From: Rhodanobacter glycinis
GTDB taxonomy: Bacteria > Pseudomonadota > Gammaproteobacteria > Xanthomonadales > Rhodanobacteraceae
Direction of reading: 5' to 3'
NCBI RefSeq assembly: GCF_006438785.1
Contig: NZ_RCZB01000001.1
Span: forward strand, 1,189,912 to 1,253,911
DNA: 64,000 nt
The notes beneath the pieces are model-generated. The model was given only the letters and a program-made list of their open reading frames with translations, was not told the origin of the DNA and did not search any database. Position numbers and translations under genes: made by a program. Of this stretch, positions 8,930 through 18,196 are shown piece after piece. The stretch's first letter is position 1. The number at the start of each line of letters is the position of its first letter.

Positions 8930-10275
8930 CAGTCCGGCACTCCCAGCGCACGCAGCAAACCACGGGCCTTGGCGCGGGTTTCATCCAGCTCGCTCTCGGC
9001 CACCGAATCGGCCACGATGCCTGCGCCAGCACGCAGGCCGACTTCATTGCCGGTCAGCGTCAGGGTGCGGATCAGGATGTTCAAGTCGAGCTCACCGTTG
9101 CGATCGAGATAACCCAGCGCGCCGGTATAGGCGCCACGTGGCGCATCCTCCAGTGCGGCAATGATTTCCATGCAGCGCACCTTGGGACAACCGGTGATGG
9201 TGCCACCTGGGAAGGTGGCGGCGATCACCTCACCGGGCGTCACGTCGGCACGCAGGCGGCCCCGTACATTGGAGACAATGTGGTGAACGTGGGCGTAACT
9301 CTCCACCACCATCAACTCGTCGACCTCGACCGTGCCTGGGACGCAGACACGCCCCAGGTCGTTGCGCTCCAGGTCGATCAGCATCACGTGTTCGGCGCGT
9401 TCCTTCGGATGTGCGCTCAGTTCGCGGATGCGTGCCAGCTCGTCGTCGCCAGGCAGCCGCGGCCGGGTGCCGGCGATCGGCCGGGTCTGCGCCACGCCGC
9501 GGCGCACCTCCACCAGCCGCTCCGGTGATGAGCTCACCACGGCCCATCCCGGCTGCTGCAACAGACCGGCGAACGGCGCCGGATTGGCTTGGCGCAACAC
9601 CGCATACAGCGATGCCGGTGTGGGTGGTTGCGCGTAACGCGCGCGCCATGCCCGCGACAGGTTCACCTGAAAAATGTCGCCGGCGTACAAGTGATCGTGT
9701 ATGCGCGCCACGCCGTCAAGAAAGCGTTGCGGCACGTCCTCATCCCAGGCAACGAGCGCCGGCAAAGACGGGATCAGCGGTGCGGCAGAGAGATCGGACT
9801 CCAGTGTATCGAGCAAATCTTCATGACCAGCTTCGGCAAGCAGGATCGTGCAGTCCCGCGCGTGATCGACGATCACCGCCGCCGGGCAGCGCACGGCAAG
9901 TGCCATCGGCAACGCCGATGGCGGCCGCAACTTCAGCCTTGGCTCGATTTCGCCGGCCAGTTCGTACGCCAGCAGCAGAACCCAGCCGCCATGAAATGGC
10001 AGCTCATCGTCGTCCGGCGACGATTGTTCGGCTTGCCAGACCGCGTCCAGCGCATCGAGGAAACGCCCTGCACGTGCGTTGCCCGCACCATCGCAAAGCC
10101 GACCGTCCGCATGCAGCGTGAGCCGGTCACCCGGAAACGCGAACAGGATGTCGTAACGCGATTGCGCAGTGCCGCGCACCACGCTTTCCAGCAGGCATGG
10201 ATAGCGCGGCGGAAACGAAGCGGCCGGCGCGAGCAAGTCGCGCCGGCCGGCCAGAATACGACGATGGCAGGTCAC
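8929..10275 (-). CDS. pabB: Aminodeoxychorismate synthase component I (PIAGT type)
   Basis: This chorismate-binding enzyme converts chorismate plus ammonia to aminodeoxychorismate, with PabA supplying ammonia. The 448 residues carry VSSSPERLVEV, DLERNDLGRV and FPGGTITGCPKV. The motif near residue 266 is PIAGT, not the PIKGT of E. coli PabB, so the covalent-intermediate lysine is absent. A PIAGT subclass of true PabB enzymes is known, including from Stenotrophomonas. Adjacency to pabC favours PabB over TrpE. The GTG at 10275 begins two bases after the fabF stop; the frame is open far upstream inside fabF, but that part is a shadow. Confidence 0.92.
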   Translation of the reverse strand: MTCHRRILAGRRDLLAPAASFPPRYPCLLESVVRGTAQSRYDILFAFPGDRLTLHADGRLCDGAGNARAGRFLDALDAVWQAEQSSPDDDELPFHGGWVLLLAYELAGEIEPRLKLRPPSALPMALAVRCPAAVIVDHARDCTILLAEAGHEDLLDTLESDLSAAPLIPSLPALVAWDEDVPQRFLDGVARIHDHLYAGDIFQVNLSRAWRARYAQPPTPASLYAVLRQANPAPFAGLLQQPGWAVVSSSPERLVEVRRGVAQTRPIAGTRPRLPGDDELARIRELSAHPKERAEHVMLIDLERNDLGRVCVPGTVEVDELMVVESYAHVHHIVSNVRGRLRADVTPGEVIAATFPGGTITGCPKVRCMEIIAALEDAPRGAYTGALGYLDRNGELDLNILIRTLTLTGNEVGLRAGAGIVADSVAESELDETRAKARGLLRALGVPD

Positions 10276-10277
10276 GC

Positions 10278-11516
10278 TCAGACGCGGCGGAATGCCAGCG
10301 TGCCGTTGGTACCGCCAAAGCCGAACGAGTTGGAGATCGCCACGTCGAACGTCGCTTCGCGTGCGGTATGCGGCACGAAGTCCAGATCGCAGCCTTCGCT
10401 CGGCTCGTCCAGATTGATGGTCGGTGGCAGCACCTGATCGCGCAGCGCGAGGATGGTGAAAATGGCCTCGACGCCACCGGCCGCACCCAGCAGGTGTCCC
10501 GTAGTCGACTTGGTCGAGCTCATCGCCAGCTTGTAGGCGTGGTCGCCGAACACCTTCTTCGCCGCCATCACTTCGCCCAGATCGCCCAGCGGCGTGGAGG
10601 TGCCGTGCGCATTGACGTACTGCACTTCGGCAGGATTGAGGCCGGCATCGTTCAGCGCAGTCTGCATGCAACGCGCCGCGCCTTCGCCGCCCTCGCTCGG
10701 TGCGGTCATGTGGAACGCGTCGCCGCTCATGCCGAACCCGACCAGTTCGGCATAGATCCGGGCGCCACGGGCCTTGGCGTGTTCGTACTCTTCCAGCATC
10801 AGCACGCCGGCGCCATCGGACAGCACGAAACCGTCGCGGTCCTTGTCCCATGGGCGGCTGGCCTTGGTCGGCTCGTCGTTGCGGGTAGACATCGCCTTGG
10901 CCGAACAGAAGCCGGCCATCGCAGTGCCGGTGGTGGCGAATTCGGTACCACCGGCGATCATCGCATCGGCATCGCCGTACTGGATCATGCGCGCGGCCAG
11001 GCCGATGTTGTGGGTGGCCGTGGTGCAGGCCGTAACGCAGGCGATGTTCGGCCCCTTCAGACCGAACATGATCGAGAGCTGGCCCGAGACCATGTTGATG
11101 ATCGAGCTGGGCACGTAGAACGGCGAGACCCGGCGCGGGCCCTTGGCGGCCAGTTCGAGTGTGGTGGCTTCGATCGTGTACAGGCCACCGATGCCGGCGC
11201 CTACCGCCACGCCGATGCGCGGGGCATTCGCTTCTGTCACTTCGAGCCCGGAGTCCCGCAGCGCCTGGGTACCCGCCGCCACACCGTAGTGGATGAACGG
11301 GTCCATCTTCTTGACGTCCTTGACCGGCATCCACTGTGCCGGATCGAAACCGCTGACCTGGCCAGCGATGCGCGTGGAATAAGCGGAAGTATCGAAATGG
11401 GTGACCGGGCCGATCCCGCTGACGCCCTTGAGGACGCGCTCCCAGGCGGTGGCGATGTCGTTGCCGACCGGCGAGATGATACCCATGCCGGTCACTACTA
11501 CTCGACGCTTGCTCAT
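10278..11516 (-). CDS. fabF: 3-oxoacyl-ACP synthase II
   Basis: This condensing enzyme elongates acyl-ACP with malonyl-ACP in fatty acid synthesis. The 412 residues show the Cys-His-His triad: CTTATHN with Cys near 163, [11 protein letters not shown] with His near 303, and TGHLLGAAG with His near 340, plus FGFGGTNG at the end. It lies 239 bases downstream of acpP, past a terminator-like hairpin. It ends two bases before pabB, linking fatty acid and folate genes. Confidence 0.97.
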   Translation of the reverse strand: MSKRRVVVTGMGIISPVGNDIATAWERVLKGVSGIGPVTHFDTSAYSTRIAGQVSGFDPAQWMPVKDVKKMDPFIHYGVAAGTQALRDSGLEVTEANAPRIGVAVGAGIGGLYTIEATTLELAAKGPRRVSPFYVPSSIINMVSGQLSIMFGLKGPNIACVTACTTATHNIGLAARMIQYGDADAMIAGGTEFATTGTAMAGFCSAKAMSTRNDEPTKASRPWDKDRDGFVLSDGAGVLMLEEYEHAKARGARIYAELVGFGMSGDAFHMTAPSEGGEGAARCMQTALNDAGLNPAEVQYVNAHGTSTPLGDLGEVMAAKKVFGDHAYKLAMSSTKSTTGHLLGAAGGVEAIFTILALRDQVLPPTINLDEPSEGCDLDFVPHTAREATFDVAISNSFGFGGTNGTLAFRRV

Positions 11517-11635
11517 GCTGTCTTCCTTCGTGATTCCGTCAAACCACCGTCGGCGGATACTTCGCGATACTGATCGTAGATACGTCCCCCATCGCGGCAG
11601 CGCACCATACGGAGTCGGACGTTACAAAATGCAGA

Positions 11636-11662
11636 AACGAAAACTGCGCCGGGAAGGCGCAG
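11636..11662 (-). terminator. Terminator or attenuator between acpP and fabF
   Basis: On the minus strand a 7-bp GC stem (CTGCGCC / GGCGCAG, 11644-11662) with a 5-base loop is followed by TTTTCGTTT. It sits about 95 bases after the acpP stop. A second 8-bp stem (11684-11691 with 11707-11714) lies between. Partial termination here would give more acpP than fabF transcript; this is an inference. Confidence 0.6.
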
Positions 11663-11755
11663 CGTTCGGTATCACCCCATGGACGGACTGGTCAACGGAA
11701 TGCGTGCCAGTCCGATGTGCGGCGATCAATTCCGGATCAATCTATACCGTACCGA

Positions 11756-11995
11756 TCAATCCTTGGAGTGGGCCTTGATGTAATCAACGGCCTGCTGCAC
11801 GGTGGTGATCTTCTCGGCATCTTCATCCGGAATCTCTGTCTCGAACTCTTCCTCGAGCGCCATCACCAGTTCCACCGTGTCCAGCGAATCTGCGCCCAGA
11901 TCGTCCACGAACGAAGCGTTCGCCGTGACTTCATCCTCTTTCACGCCCAACTGCTCGATGACGATTTTCTTTACGCGCTCTTCGATGGTGCTCAT
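11756..11995 (-). CDS. acpP: Acyl carrier protein
   Basis: This small acidic protein carries growing acyl chains on a phosphopantetheine arm. The 79 residues match AcpP closely, with the modified serine at Ser37 in [10 protein letters not shown] and the C-terminal TVQQAVDYI. The ATG at 11995 ([10 protein letters not shown]) is preceded by a GAGAGG ribosome site; an upstream frame extension is not needed. It lies between fabG and fabF in the usual fab order and has long non-coding gaps on both sides, fitting separate high expression. Confidence 0.98.
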   Translation of the reverse strand: MSTIEERVKKIVIEQLGVKEDEVTANASFVDDLGADSLDTVELVMALEEEFETEIPDEDAEKITTVQQAVDYIKAHSKD

Positions 11996-12063
11996 GTTGC
12001 CCATACCTCTCAAGGAGTAATTAGTTTGTCTGTGCCGGCGTAATGCCTGCAAAAGGCCGGCGC

Positions 12064-12069
12064 ATTGTA
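12064..12069 (-). promoter_or_regulatory. Possible acpP promoter (-10 box)
   Basis: A TACAAT hexamer on the minus strand lies about 70 bases upstream of acpP in the 197-base gap after fabG. No good -35 box is seen at the right distance. Weak support. Confidence 0.3.
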
Positions 12070-12192
12070 GTGGTTAAACCGCGAGGCCGCCACGATCCGC
12101 CGGTGATACCAGGACGCAGTCCCTGTGGGCCGGCGCGAAAGCGCAATTGTCGCCTAAAACGAGCCCGCTGGCGACAGCTGCCGCTGCACGGC

Positions 12193-12936
12193 CTACGGCA
12201 TGTACATGCCGCCATTGACGTGGAGGGTTTCGCCGGTAATGTACACCGCCGCCGGCGAGGCCAGGAAACCCACCGCCTTGGCGATGTCTGACACCTCGCC
12301 AAGCCGCCCCAGCGCGATCTGACCGAGCAACGCCTGCTTCGACTCTTCCGGCAGCGAACGGGTCATGTCGGTGTCGATGAAGCCCGGCGCCACCACGTTG
12401 ACGGTGATGCCGCGGCTGCCGATCTCGCGTGCCAGCGACTTGGAGAACGCGATGACGCCGGCCTTGGCGGCCGCGTAATTGGCTTGACCCGGGTTGCCGG
12501 TGAGGCCGATCACCGAGGCGATCGAGATGATGCGGCCCTTGCGCGCCTTCATCATGCCGCGCATCACTGCCTTGGAGGTGCGGTAGACCGAGCTGAGATT
12601 GGTGTCGAGGATGATGTTCCAGTCCTCCTCCCGCATCCGCATCAGCAACTGGTCGCGGGTGATGCCGGCGTTATTGACCAGGATCGAGATCGCGCCAAAT
12701 TCCTTGCTGATGCCGTCGATCAAAGCATCAACCGCAGCCGTGTCGGTGACATCCAGTACACGGCCATGGCCGCCATGCCCGGCCAGCCGCTCGCCGATCG
12801 CCGCCGCGCCGCTCTCGCTGGTCGCCGTGCCGATCACGATGGCACCCATCGTCGCCAGCTCGTCGGCAATCGCCGCGCCGATGCCGCGGCTGGCACCGGT
12901 GACCAGCGCAATTTCACCTTGCAGTGTGTGGCTCAT
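12193..12936 (-). CDS. fabG: 3-oxoacyl-ACP reductase
   Basis: This NADPH-dependent reductase of fatty acid elongation belongs to the short-chain dehydrogenase family. The 247 residues show the cofactor motif TGASRGIG (13-20), NNAGITRDQL, the catalytic serine in SIASVIG and the YAAAK active-site pair near 154-158. The ATG at 12936 gives MSHTLQGEIA; the frame is open upstream but runs into the fabD end. It sits between fabD and acpP in standard order. Confidence 0.97.
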   Translation of the reverse strand: MSHTLQGEIALVTGASRGIGAAIADELATMGAIVIGTATSESGAAAIGERLAGHGGHGRVLDVTDTAAVDALIDGISKEFGAISILVNNAGITRDQLLMRMREEDWNIILDTNLSSVYRTSKAVMRGMMKARKGRIISIASVIGLTGNPGQANYAAAKAGVIAFSKSLAREIGSRGITVNVVAPGFIDTDMTRSLPEESKQALLGQIALGRLGEVSDIAKAVGFLASPAAVYITGETLHVNGGMYMP

Positions 12937-12988
12937 TTGTAGAGGTTCCTGACTATCAATAAAGGAGATCGTGCGAGCCGCGTACGGA

Positions 12989-13936
12989 TCACGCCCACTC
13001 GTGGCGAGCGGCTTCCATATCACCGGGGGCGCCGATCGCGCGCGCCTCGATCGTCTTGTCGATGCGCTTGATCAAGCCGCTCAAGACCTTGCCTGGACCG
13101 CATTCGGCAATACGTGCAGCGCCGCCAGCGGCCAATGCCTGCACGCATTCGGTCCAGCGCACCGGCAGATACAGCTGGCGCTGCAGTGCACCTCGGATAT
13201 CGTCAATGGTGCCGTAACTGCGGGCTTCGGCGTTCTGCACCACCGGGATCGACGGCAACTGCCAGTCGATCGACGCCATTCGCTCGCCCAGGCGGTCGGC
13301 CGCCTCGCGCATCAGGGCACAGTGCGACGGCACCGAGACAGCCAGCTTGATTGCTTTCTTCACGCCCAGTTCGGCGAGCGCAGCCAGCGCGCGATCCACG
13401 GCCTCAGCGTTGCCGGCTATCACCAACTGGCCGGGCGAGTTGAAGTTGGCCGGTGACACCACCTGCCCTTGTGCCACCTGCTCGCACACGGTGGCTATCT
13501 GTGCATCGTCGCCACCGAGAATCGCCGCCATCGCGCCGACCCCGGGCGGTACCGCCGCCTGCATCAGGCGACCACGCTCGGCCACCAGTGCCGCCGCCTC
13601 ATGCAACGACAGCGCACCGGCGCAGACCAGTGCGCTGTATTCACCCAGGCTGTGGCCGGACAACTGTGCCGGCTGCGCGCCACCCAACTTCTGCCACACC
13701 CGCCACACTGCCACGCTCGCCGCCAGTAGTGCCGGCTGGGTGTTTTCGGTGCGGTTAAGCTGATCCTCCGGCCCCCGTGCGCTCAGGCTCCACAGATCGA
13801 TACCGGCACCTTGCGAAGCTTCCTCGAACGTCGTCTGCACTTCGGCATGCGCGGCGGCCAGCTCGGTCAGCATGCCGACCGACTGCGAACCCTGACCAGG
13901 GAAAACGAAAGCAAGCGAAGCAGAAGTTGAACTCAT
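12989..13936 (-). CDS. fabD: Malonyl-CoA:ACP transacylase
   Basis: The enzyme loads malonyl groups onto AcpP. The 315 residues start with FVFPGQGSQS, carry the catalytic serine in GHSLGEYS near residue 94, and the active histidine in VPSHCALM near 204. The ATG at 13936 (MSSTSASL) is chosen; the open frame upstream covers the spacer and the fabH end. It lies between fabH and fabG. Confidence 0.97.
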   Translation of the reverse strand: MSSTSASLAFVFPGQGSQSVGMLTELAAAHAEVQTTFEEASQGAGIDLWSLSARGPEDQLNRTENTQPALLAASVAVWRVWQKLGGAQPAQLSGHSLGEYSALVCAGALSLHEAAALVAERGRLMQAAVPPGVGAMAAILGGDDAQIATVCEQVAQGQVVSPANFNSPGQLVIAGNAEAVDRALAALAELGVKKAIKLAVSVPSHCALMREAADRLGERMASIDWQLPSIPVVQNAEARSYGTIDDIRGALQRQLYLPVRWTECVQALAAGGAARIAECGPGKVLSGLIKRIDKTIEARAIGAPGDMEAARHEWA

Positions 13937-14075
13937 GGATGCGCAGATCCCGTCGACGAAAACTGCCATGGTGCCAGCATCGGTGCCCATACGCAGCTGT
14001 ATTTGCGTTTCCGGTCCCGAAAACGCTATGCCGCCCGGGAGGGCGGCATAGCGGAGAAACGTGAGGTGCGCAGGC

Positions 14076-15050
14076 TCAGTAACGCAGCAGCGCCGACGCC
14101 CAGGTGAAACCACCGCCAAACGCCTCCAGCAGCAGGTTCTGGCCACGCTGCACCTTGCCCGAGCGCACCGCATAGTCCAGCGCCAGCGGCACCGAGCCGG
14201 ACGAGGTATTGGCATGCTTGTCGACCGTCACGATGACCCGCTCCATCGACATGTTCAGGCGCTTGGCCGTGGCCTCGATAATGCGCAGGTTGGCCTGGTG
14301 CGGAATCAGCCAGTCGATCTGCGACTCGACCATGCCGGCGGCATCCAGGGTCTCGCCAACCAGCGCGTCGAGCGTCTTCACCGCCACCTTGAACACCTCG
14401 CGGCCGGCCATGTTGATGCGAACACCGTGATTGGGCTCGTCCTTGAAGCCGACGGAAACACCGACCGGGTTGTACAGCAGATGCTTGTAGCCGCCATCGG
14501 CGTGCAGGCAGGTGGCGTAGATGCCGGGCTCGCTGGAGGCCTCCAGCACGACGGCACCGGCGCCATCGCCGAACAGCACGCAGCTCTCGCGCTCGGTCCA
14601 GTCGACCATCCGGGTCAGCGTCTCGGCGCCGATCACCAGCACCTTCTTCGACTGCCCGCTCCTGATGAACTTGTCGGCGATGCCCAGCGCATAGACGAAG
14701 CCCGAACACGCCGCATTGACGTCGAACGCGGCACAGCCGTTCGCGCCGAGGCGGTGCTGCACCAGGCAGGCCGTCGACGGGAAGATGATGTCCGGCGTGG
14801 TCGTGCCGAGAATGATCAGATCGAGTTCGGACGCCTTGACGCCCGCCGCTTCCAGCGCACGCTGCGCGGCAAGAAATGCCAGATCGCCGGTGGTCTCGCC
14901 GTCGGCGGCGATATGGCGCTGGCGGATGCCGGTGCGGGTACGGATCCACTCGTCACTGGTGTCGACGATCTTTTCCAGATCGGCATTGGTTACCACGCGC
15001 TCGGGCAGCGCGCTGCCGGTGGCGATGATGCGGGCGTAGATCTGGGCCAT
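14076..15050 (-). CDS. fabH: 3-oxoacyl-ACP synthase III
   Basis: This initiating condensing enzyme joins an acyl-CoA primer to malonyl-ACP. The 324 residues show the Cys-His-Asn triad: NAACSGFV with Cys near 114, PHQANLRI with His near 248, and HANTSSGS with Asn near 279. In many bacteria plsX precedes it; here rpmF does, after a 135-base gap with a strong hairpin. The gene starts the fab block. Confidence 0.97.
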   Translation of the reverse strand: MAQIYARIIATGSALPERVVTNADLEKIVDTSDEWIRTRTGIRQRHIAADGETTGDLAFLAAQRALEAAGVKASELDLIILGTTTPDIIFPSTACLVQHRLGANGCAAFDVNAACSGFVYALGIADKFIRSGQSKKVLVIGAETLTRMVDWTERESCVLFGDGAGAVVLEASSEPGIYATCLHADGGYKHLLYNPVGVSVGFKDEPNHGVRINMAGREVFKVAVKTLDALVGETLDAAGMVESQIDWLIPHQANLRIIEATAKRLNMSMERVIVTVDKHANTSSGSVPLALDYAVRSGKVQRGQNLLLEAFGGGFTWASALLRY

Positions 15051-15114
15051 TCAACTATCCATCAGCGAAAACAGTGGATCGAACACCGGACATTACGTTC
15101 CGGTGTCCCTGAAC

Positions 15115-15144
15115 GCGAAACGGCGCGTCGCCGCGCCGTTTCGC
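15115..15144. terminator. Strong hairpin between rpmF and fabH
   Basis: A perfect 13-bp GC-rich inverted repeat (arms 15115-15127 and 15132-15144, loop of 4) lies 40 bases after the rpmF stop. There is no T-run, so it may be an RNA processing or pausing site rather than a full terminator. A second small hairpin (around 15084-15106) lies beside it. Confidence 0.55.
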
Positions 15145-15185
15145 ATGATCACATTCCGGAATCCGTCGGGATCCGCGAAACCGGA

Positions 15186-15380
15186 TCAATCCTCGACCGA
15201 CACCGCACCCTTGGTTTCGATCACTTTCTTGCCGCGGTAGTAGCCGTCCTTGGTGACGTGATGGCGCAGATGCACTTCGCCACTGGTCGGATCGGTGGAC
15301 AGCTGCACGGTCTTCAGTGCGTCGTGCGAACGACGCATGCCGCGGGTGGACGGGGTACGGCGGCTCTTGGCAACTGCCAT
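15186..15380 (-). CDS. rpmF: 50S ribosomal protein L32
   Basis: The 64-residue protein is the large-subunit ribosomal protein L32, with the conserved start [20 protein letters not shown]. No zinc-binding CxxC pair is present, so it is the zinc-free form. It follows yceD by 68 bases, the usual pair, and precedes fabH. Confidence 0.97.
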   Translation of the reverse strand: MAVAKSRRTPSTRGMRRSHDALKTVQLSTDPTSGEVHLRHHVTKDGYYRGKKVIETKGAVSVED

Positions 15381-15448
15381 GGTAATTCTCCAACGGAAAC
15401 TTGATGATCTGTTGCGACATGACCCGGATCGGATGATCGGGTCGGTGG

Positions 15449-15967
15449 TTACTTCTTCAGTTCGCGCAGTACCGCGAACGGATTTTCGGAGCGCCCCTCG
15501 CCGACAGAATCGTCTTCCGGCTCATGACCTGTCACTTCGTCGGGCAGGCTGCTGTCCGGGTTGACCGGAACCAGCGGCAGCGCCAACAGCAATTCGTCTT
15601 CAATCACATCCGCCGGATTCAATCGGCCATCCTCGGCCACCAGCAGCGGTTCGCAATCAGGCGGCAAGCCAGCCTCATCGCGCTCCAGTTTGATCAGGCC
15701 GAGCCGGGTGTTCACGGCGATCGGCAGTACAAATGGCTCCAGCGTACGCTGGCAAACCACGCTCAACGAGGCCTGCGCGCGAACATCGATGTAGCTGATG
15801 CCAAAGCTGTCGCGCCCGAAATCCAGCTCGAACTTCACCATGCCATCGGTACCTGCCAGCACCTCGCACAGGCGTGACATGGTCGCGATGGGTAGCGTTC
15901 CCTCGAACGAACGCCGCGCCGAGACCATGCGCCAAGCGTCCACGGACTCTGGCAGTGTCACGGACAT
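15449..15967 (-). CDS. yceD: YceD/DUF177 family protein
   Basis: The 172-residue acidic protein is the DUF177 neighbour of rpmF found across bacteria and linked to 23S rRNA metabolism. It keeps the [10 protein letters not shown] segment and the C-terminal [11 protein letters not shown]. The genes run yceD-rpmF-fabH. The divergent plus-strand gene begins about 125 bases away, so a shared promoter region lies between 15968 and 16091. Confidence 0.9.
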   Translation of the reverse strand: MSVTLPESVDAWRMVSARRSFEGTLPIATMSRLCEVLAGTDGMVKFELDFGRDSFGISYIDVRAQASLSVVCQRTLEPFVLPIAVNTRLGLIKLERDEAGLPPDCEPLLVAEDGRLNPADVIEDELLLALPLVPVNPDSSLPDEVTGHEPEDDSVGEGRSENPFAVLRELKK

Positions 15968-16091
15968 AATCGTGAAATGTTAGGTTCGAAGCCGCCCGAA
16001 GTCAACTGCCGCGACACCGGAACGGCGCAAACCCACTCCGATTTTCGCCTATTTTGCCTGATTCGGTCCCGATACGGCAGACTGATTCCCT

Positions 16092-16568
16092 TTGCCGCCT
16101 GAGCCGCTTCCCTTGAACTCTTATCTGACGCTCGGTACCACCGTATTGCTGGTGCTGCTGATTGCCCTGGTGGCCACCGCCCTGCTGCTGCGCCGGCGCC
16201 AGTTCCAGCGCGGCGCCAGCCTCAAGACTCTGCTCGACCTGGCCGACCGGCTGGAGGCTGATCTCAAGACCTGCCGGTCCGGCCTGCAACAGGCGCACGC
16301 CGTGATGTCGCTCAACCCCGACCTGCCCGCCGCCAGCGAACAGGACGCACAGCACGCGATCGATGCCGGCCTGCGCGCGCTACTTCAGCAACGGCTGTGG
16401 ATCCGCGATCGTTCGCCCCGCGCCAGCCAGCAGGAACTGGATGAAGCCGCCGCTTCGATGCGCGGCACGCGTGACCGCCTGCAACCGCTGTTGCAGGCGC
16501 TCAACAAGGCCCAGAGCGACCTGAACAGCGCCATGCGCGAACACATCCGGCGCGAATCGGATACATGA
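16092..16568 (+). CDS. Hypothetical single-pass membrane protein with coiled coil
   Basis: I do not recognise the family. The roughly 158-residue product has one N-terminal membrane helix (about 12-33, rich in Leu and Val), an RRRQ stop-transfer end, then a helical, Gln- and Arg-rich region likely to form a coiled coil. No ATG is available: an in-frame TGA lies just upstream, leaving TTG at 16092 or TTG at 16113. Its end overlaps the maf ATG (ATGA), so it is probably translated together with maf. Confidence 0.6.
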   Translation: MPPEPLPLNSYLTLGTTVLLVLLIALVATALLLRRRQFQRGASLKTLLDLADRLEADLKTCRSGLQQAHAVMSLNPDLPAASEQDAQHAIDAGLRALLQQRLWIRDRSPRASQQELDEAAASMRGTRDRLQPLLQALNKAQSDLNSAMREHIRRESDT

Positions 16569-17164
16569 GCTTGACCGACCTGATGCAGCCCCGGATCGTG
16601 CTGGGCTCGACTTCGCGCTACCGTGCCGACCTGCTGCGCCGACTGGTCCCGGATTTCGAGCAATCCGCTCCAGGCACCGACGAGACCCCGCTGATCGGTG
16701 AAGCGCCTGCCCAGCGCGCCCTGCGCCTGGCCATCGCCAAGGCCGAAGCAACCGCCGGCGTTTGGCGCGACGCGCTGGTGATCGGCTCTGATCAGGTAGC
16801 CGAACTGGACGGGCGGATCCTCGACAAGCCTGGCACGACCGAACGCGCCCGCGCCCAGCTCGCCGCCAGTTCCGGCCGCGAAGTGCATTTCCACACGGCG
16901 TTATGCCTGCTCGATACGCGCAACGGTCGCCGGCATACCCATGTCGATCACACCTGCGTGCGCTTTCGAGAACTGACGGCAGCGGAAATCGCCCGTTATA
17001 TCGAACGCGAACAGCCGCTGGATTGCGCCGGCAGTTTCAAATGCGAAGGTCTTGGCATCAGCCTGTTCGAGTCGATCGACAATCGTGACCCCAGCGCGCT
17101 GATCGGGCTGCCGCTGATTGCACTGGCGCGAATGTTGCGCGAAGCAGGCGTCGCGTTGCCGTAG
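16565..17164 (+). CDS. Maf family nucleoside triphosphate pyrophosphatase (YceF-like)
   Basis: Maf proteins hydrolyse non-canonical or modified nucleoside triphosphates. The 199 residues carry the N-terminal LGSTSRYRADLL and the GSDQVAELDGRILDKPG segment. The SDQV form is typical of the YceF branch, reported to act on 7-methyl-GTP, so that activity is the best guess. The ATG overlaps the upstream stop by four bases. yceD, rpmF and the fab genes run away on the opposite strand. Confidence 0.88.
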   Translation: MSLTDLMQPRIVLGSTSRYRADLLRRLVPDFEQSAPGTDETPLIGEAPAQRALRLAIAKAEATAGVWRDALVIGSDQVAELDGRILDKPGTTERARAQLAASSGREVHFHTALCLLDTRNGRRHTHVDHTCVRFRELTAAEIARYIEREQPLDCAGSFKCEGLGISLFESIDNRDPSALIGLPLIALARMLREAGVALP

Positions 17165-17263
17165 GCATCCACGGGTGCATCAGCGCCAGTTACACTGGCT
17201 CGACCCGCGCGCGTCATGCGTGATGCGTGATCTTGCCCCTTTGCTACCAAAGAACCCACCTGC

Positions 17264-18196
17264 ATGACCCAGCCAAACGACGAACCCCTGCAGCAGCGAC
17301 TGGACGCGGCGATGGCGCAGGTCAATCGCGTGTTGCTGGGCAAGCCGCGGCAGGTGAAGTTGGCGTTCACTTGCCTGATCGCGGGTGGTCACCTGCTGCT
17401 CGAGGACGTGCCGGGCGTGGGCAAGACCACCCTGGCGCACGCGCTGGCGGCCACTTTCGCGCTGGAGTTCCAGCGCGTGCAGTTCACCAGCGACCTGCTG
17501 CCGTCGGACATCATCGGGGTCAGCGTGTACGAGCGCGAGACCGGCCAGTTTCGCTTCCATCCCGGCCCGATCTTCACCGGCCTGCTGCTGGCCGATGAAA
17601 TCAACCGAGCCAGTCCGAAGACGCAGAGCGCGCTGCTGGAAGCGATGGCCGAGGACCAGGTCACCGTGGACGGCCAGACCCATGCGCTGGCGCAGCCATT
17701 CTTTGTGGTCGCCACGCAGAATCCGCTGGATCTCAACGGCACCTTCCCGCTGCCCGATTCGCAGCTCGACCGCTTCATGCTGCGGCTGTCGCTGGACTAC
17801 CCGGATGCCACCGCCGAGCGCGCCCTGCTCACTGGCAGCGACCGCCGCGACCTGCTGGCCCAGCTCACGCCGCAACTCGACGGCATCTCGTTGACCGCGC
17901 TGCACCGCCAGGCGCAGACGATCACCGCCAGCCCTGCCCTGCTCGATTATCTGCAGGCGTTGCTCGCCGCCAGCCGCCGCCATGCCGACATCCGCGTGGG
18001 ACTGTCGCCCCGCGCCGGCCTGGCGCTGCTTGGCGCCGCGCGCGCGTGGGCGCTGCTCAGCGGTCGCGGGCATGTGCTGCCGGAAGACGTCCAGGCTTTG
18101 TTCGTACCGCTGGCCGCACACCGCCTGCTGCCTGCACGAGGTGCCAACGGCGACATACTCGCGCGTCAGCTGCTCGCCGAGGTCGCGGTGGACTGA
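17264..18196 (+). CDS. MoxR-type AAA+ ATPase
   Basis: The 310-residue protein is a MoxR-family chaperone-like ATPase, with Walker A GVGKT at 51-55, Walker B LLLADEINRA near 107-115, and sensor segment ATQNPLD. It is the first of three overlapping genes (MoxR, DUF58, transglutaminase), a widely conserved set thought to assemble or activate extracytoplasmic protein complexes. The exact client is unknown. The stop overlaps the next ATG by one base. Confidence 0.92.
   Translation: MTQPNDEPLQQRLDAAMAQVNRVLLGKPRQVKLAFTCLIAGGHLLLEDVPGVGKTTLAHALAATFALEFQRVQFTSDLLPSDIIGVSVYERETGQFRFHPGPIFTGLLLADEINRASPKTQSALLEAMAEDQVTVDGQTHALAQPFFVVATQNPLDLNGTFPLPDSQLDRFMLRLSLDYPDATAERALLTGSDRRDLLAQLTPQLDGISLTALHRQAQTITASPALLDYLQALLAASRRHADIRVGLSPRAGLALLGAARAWALLSGRGHVLPEDVQALFVPLAAHRLLPARGANGDILARQLLAEVAVD

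Noticed and set aside
8929-10275. Anthranilate synthase (TrpE) instead of PabB
   Set aside because: The PIAGT motif fits TrpE, but overlap with pabC and the known PIAGT PabB subclass favour aminodeoxychorismate synthase.
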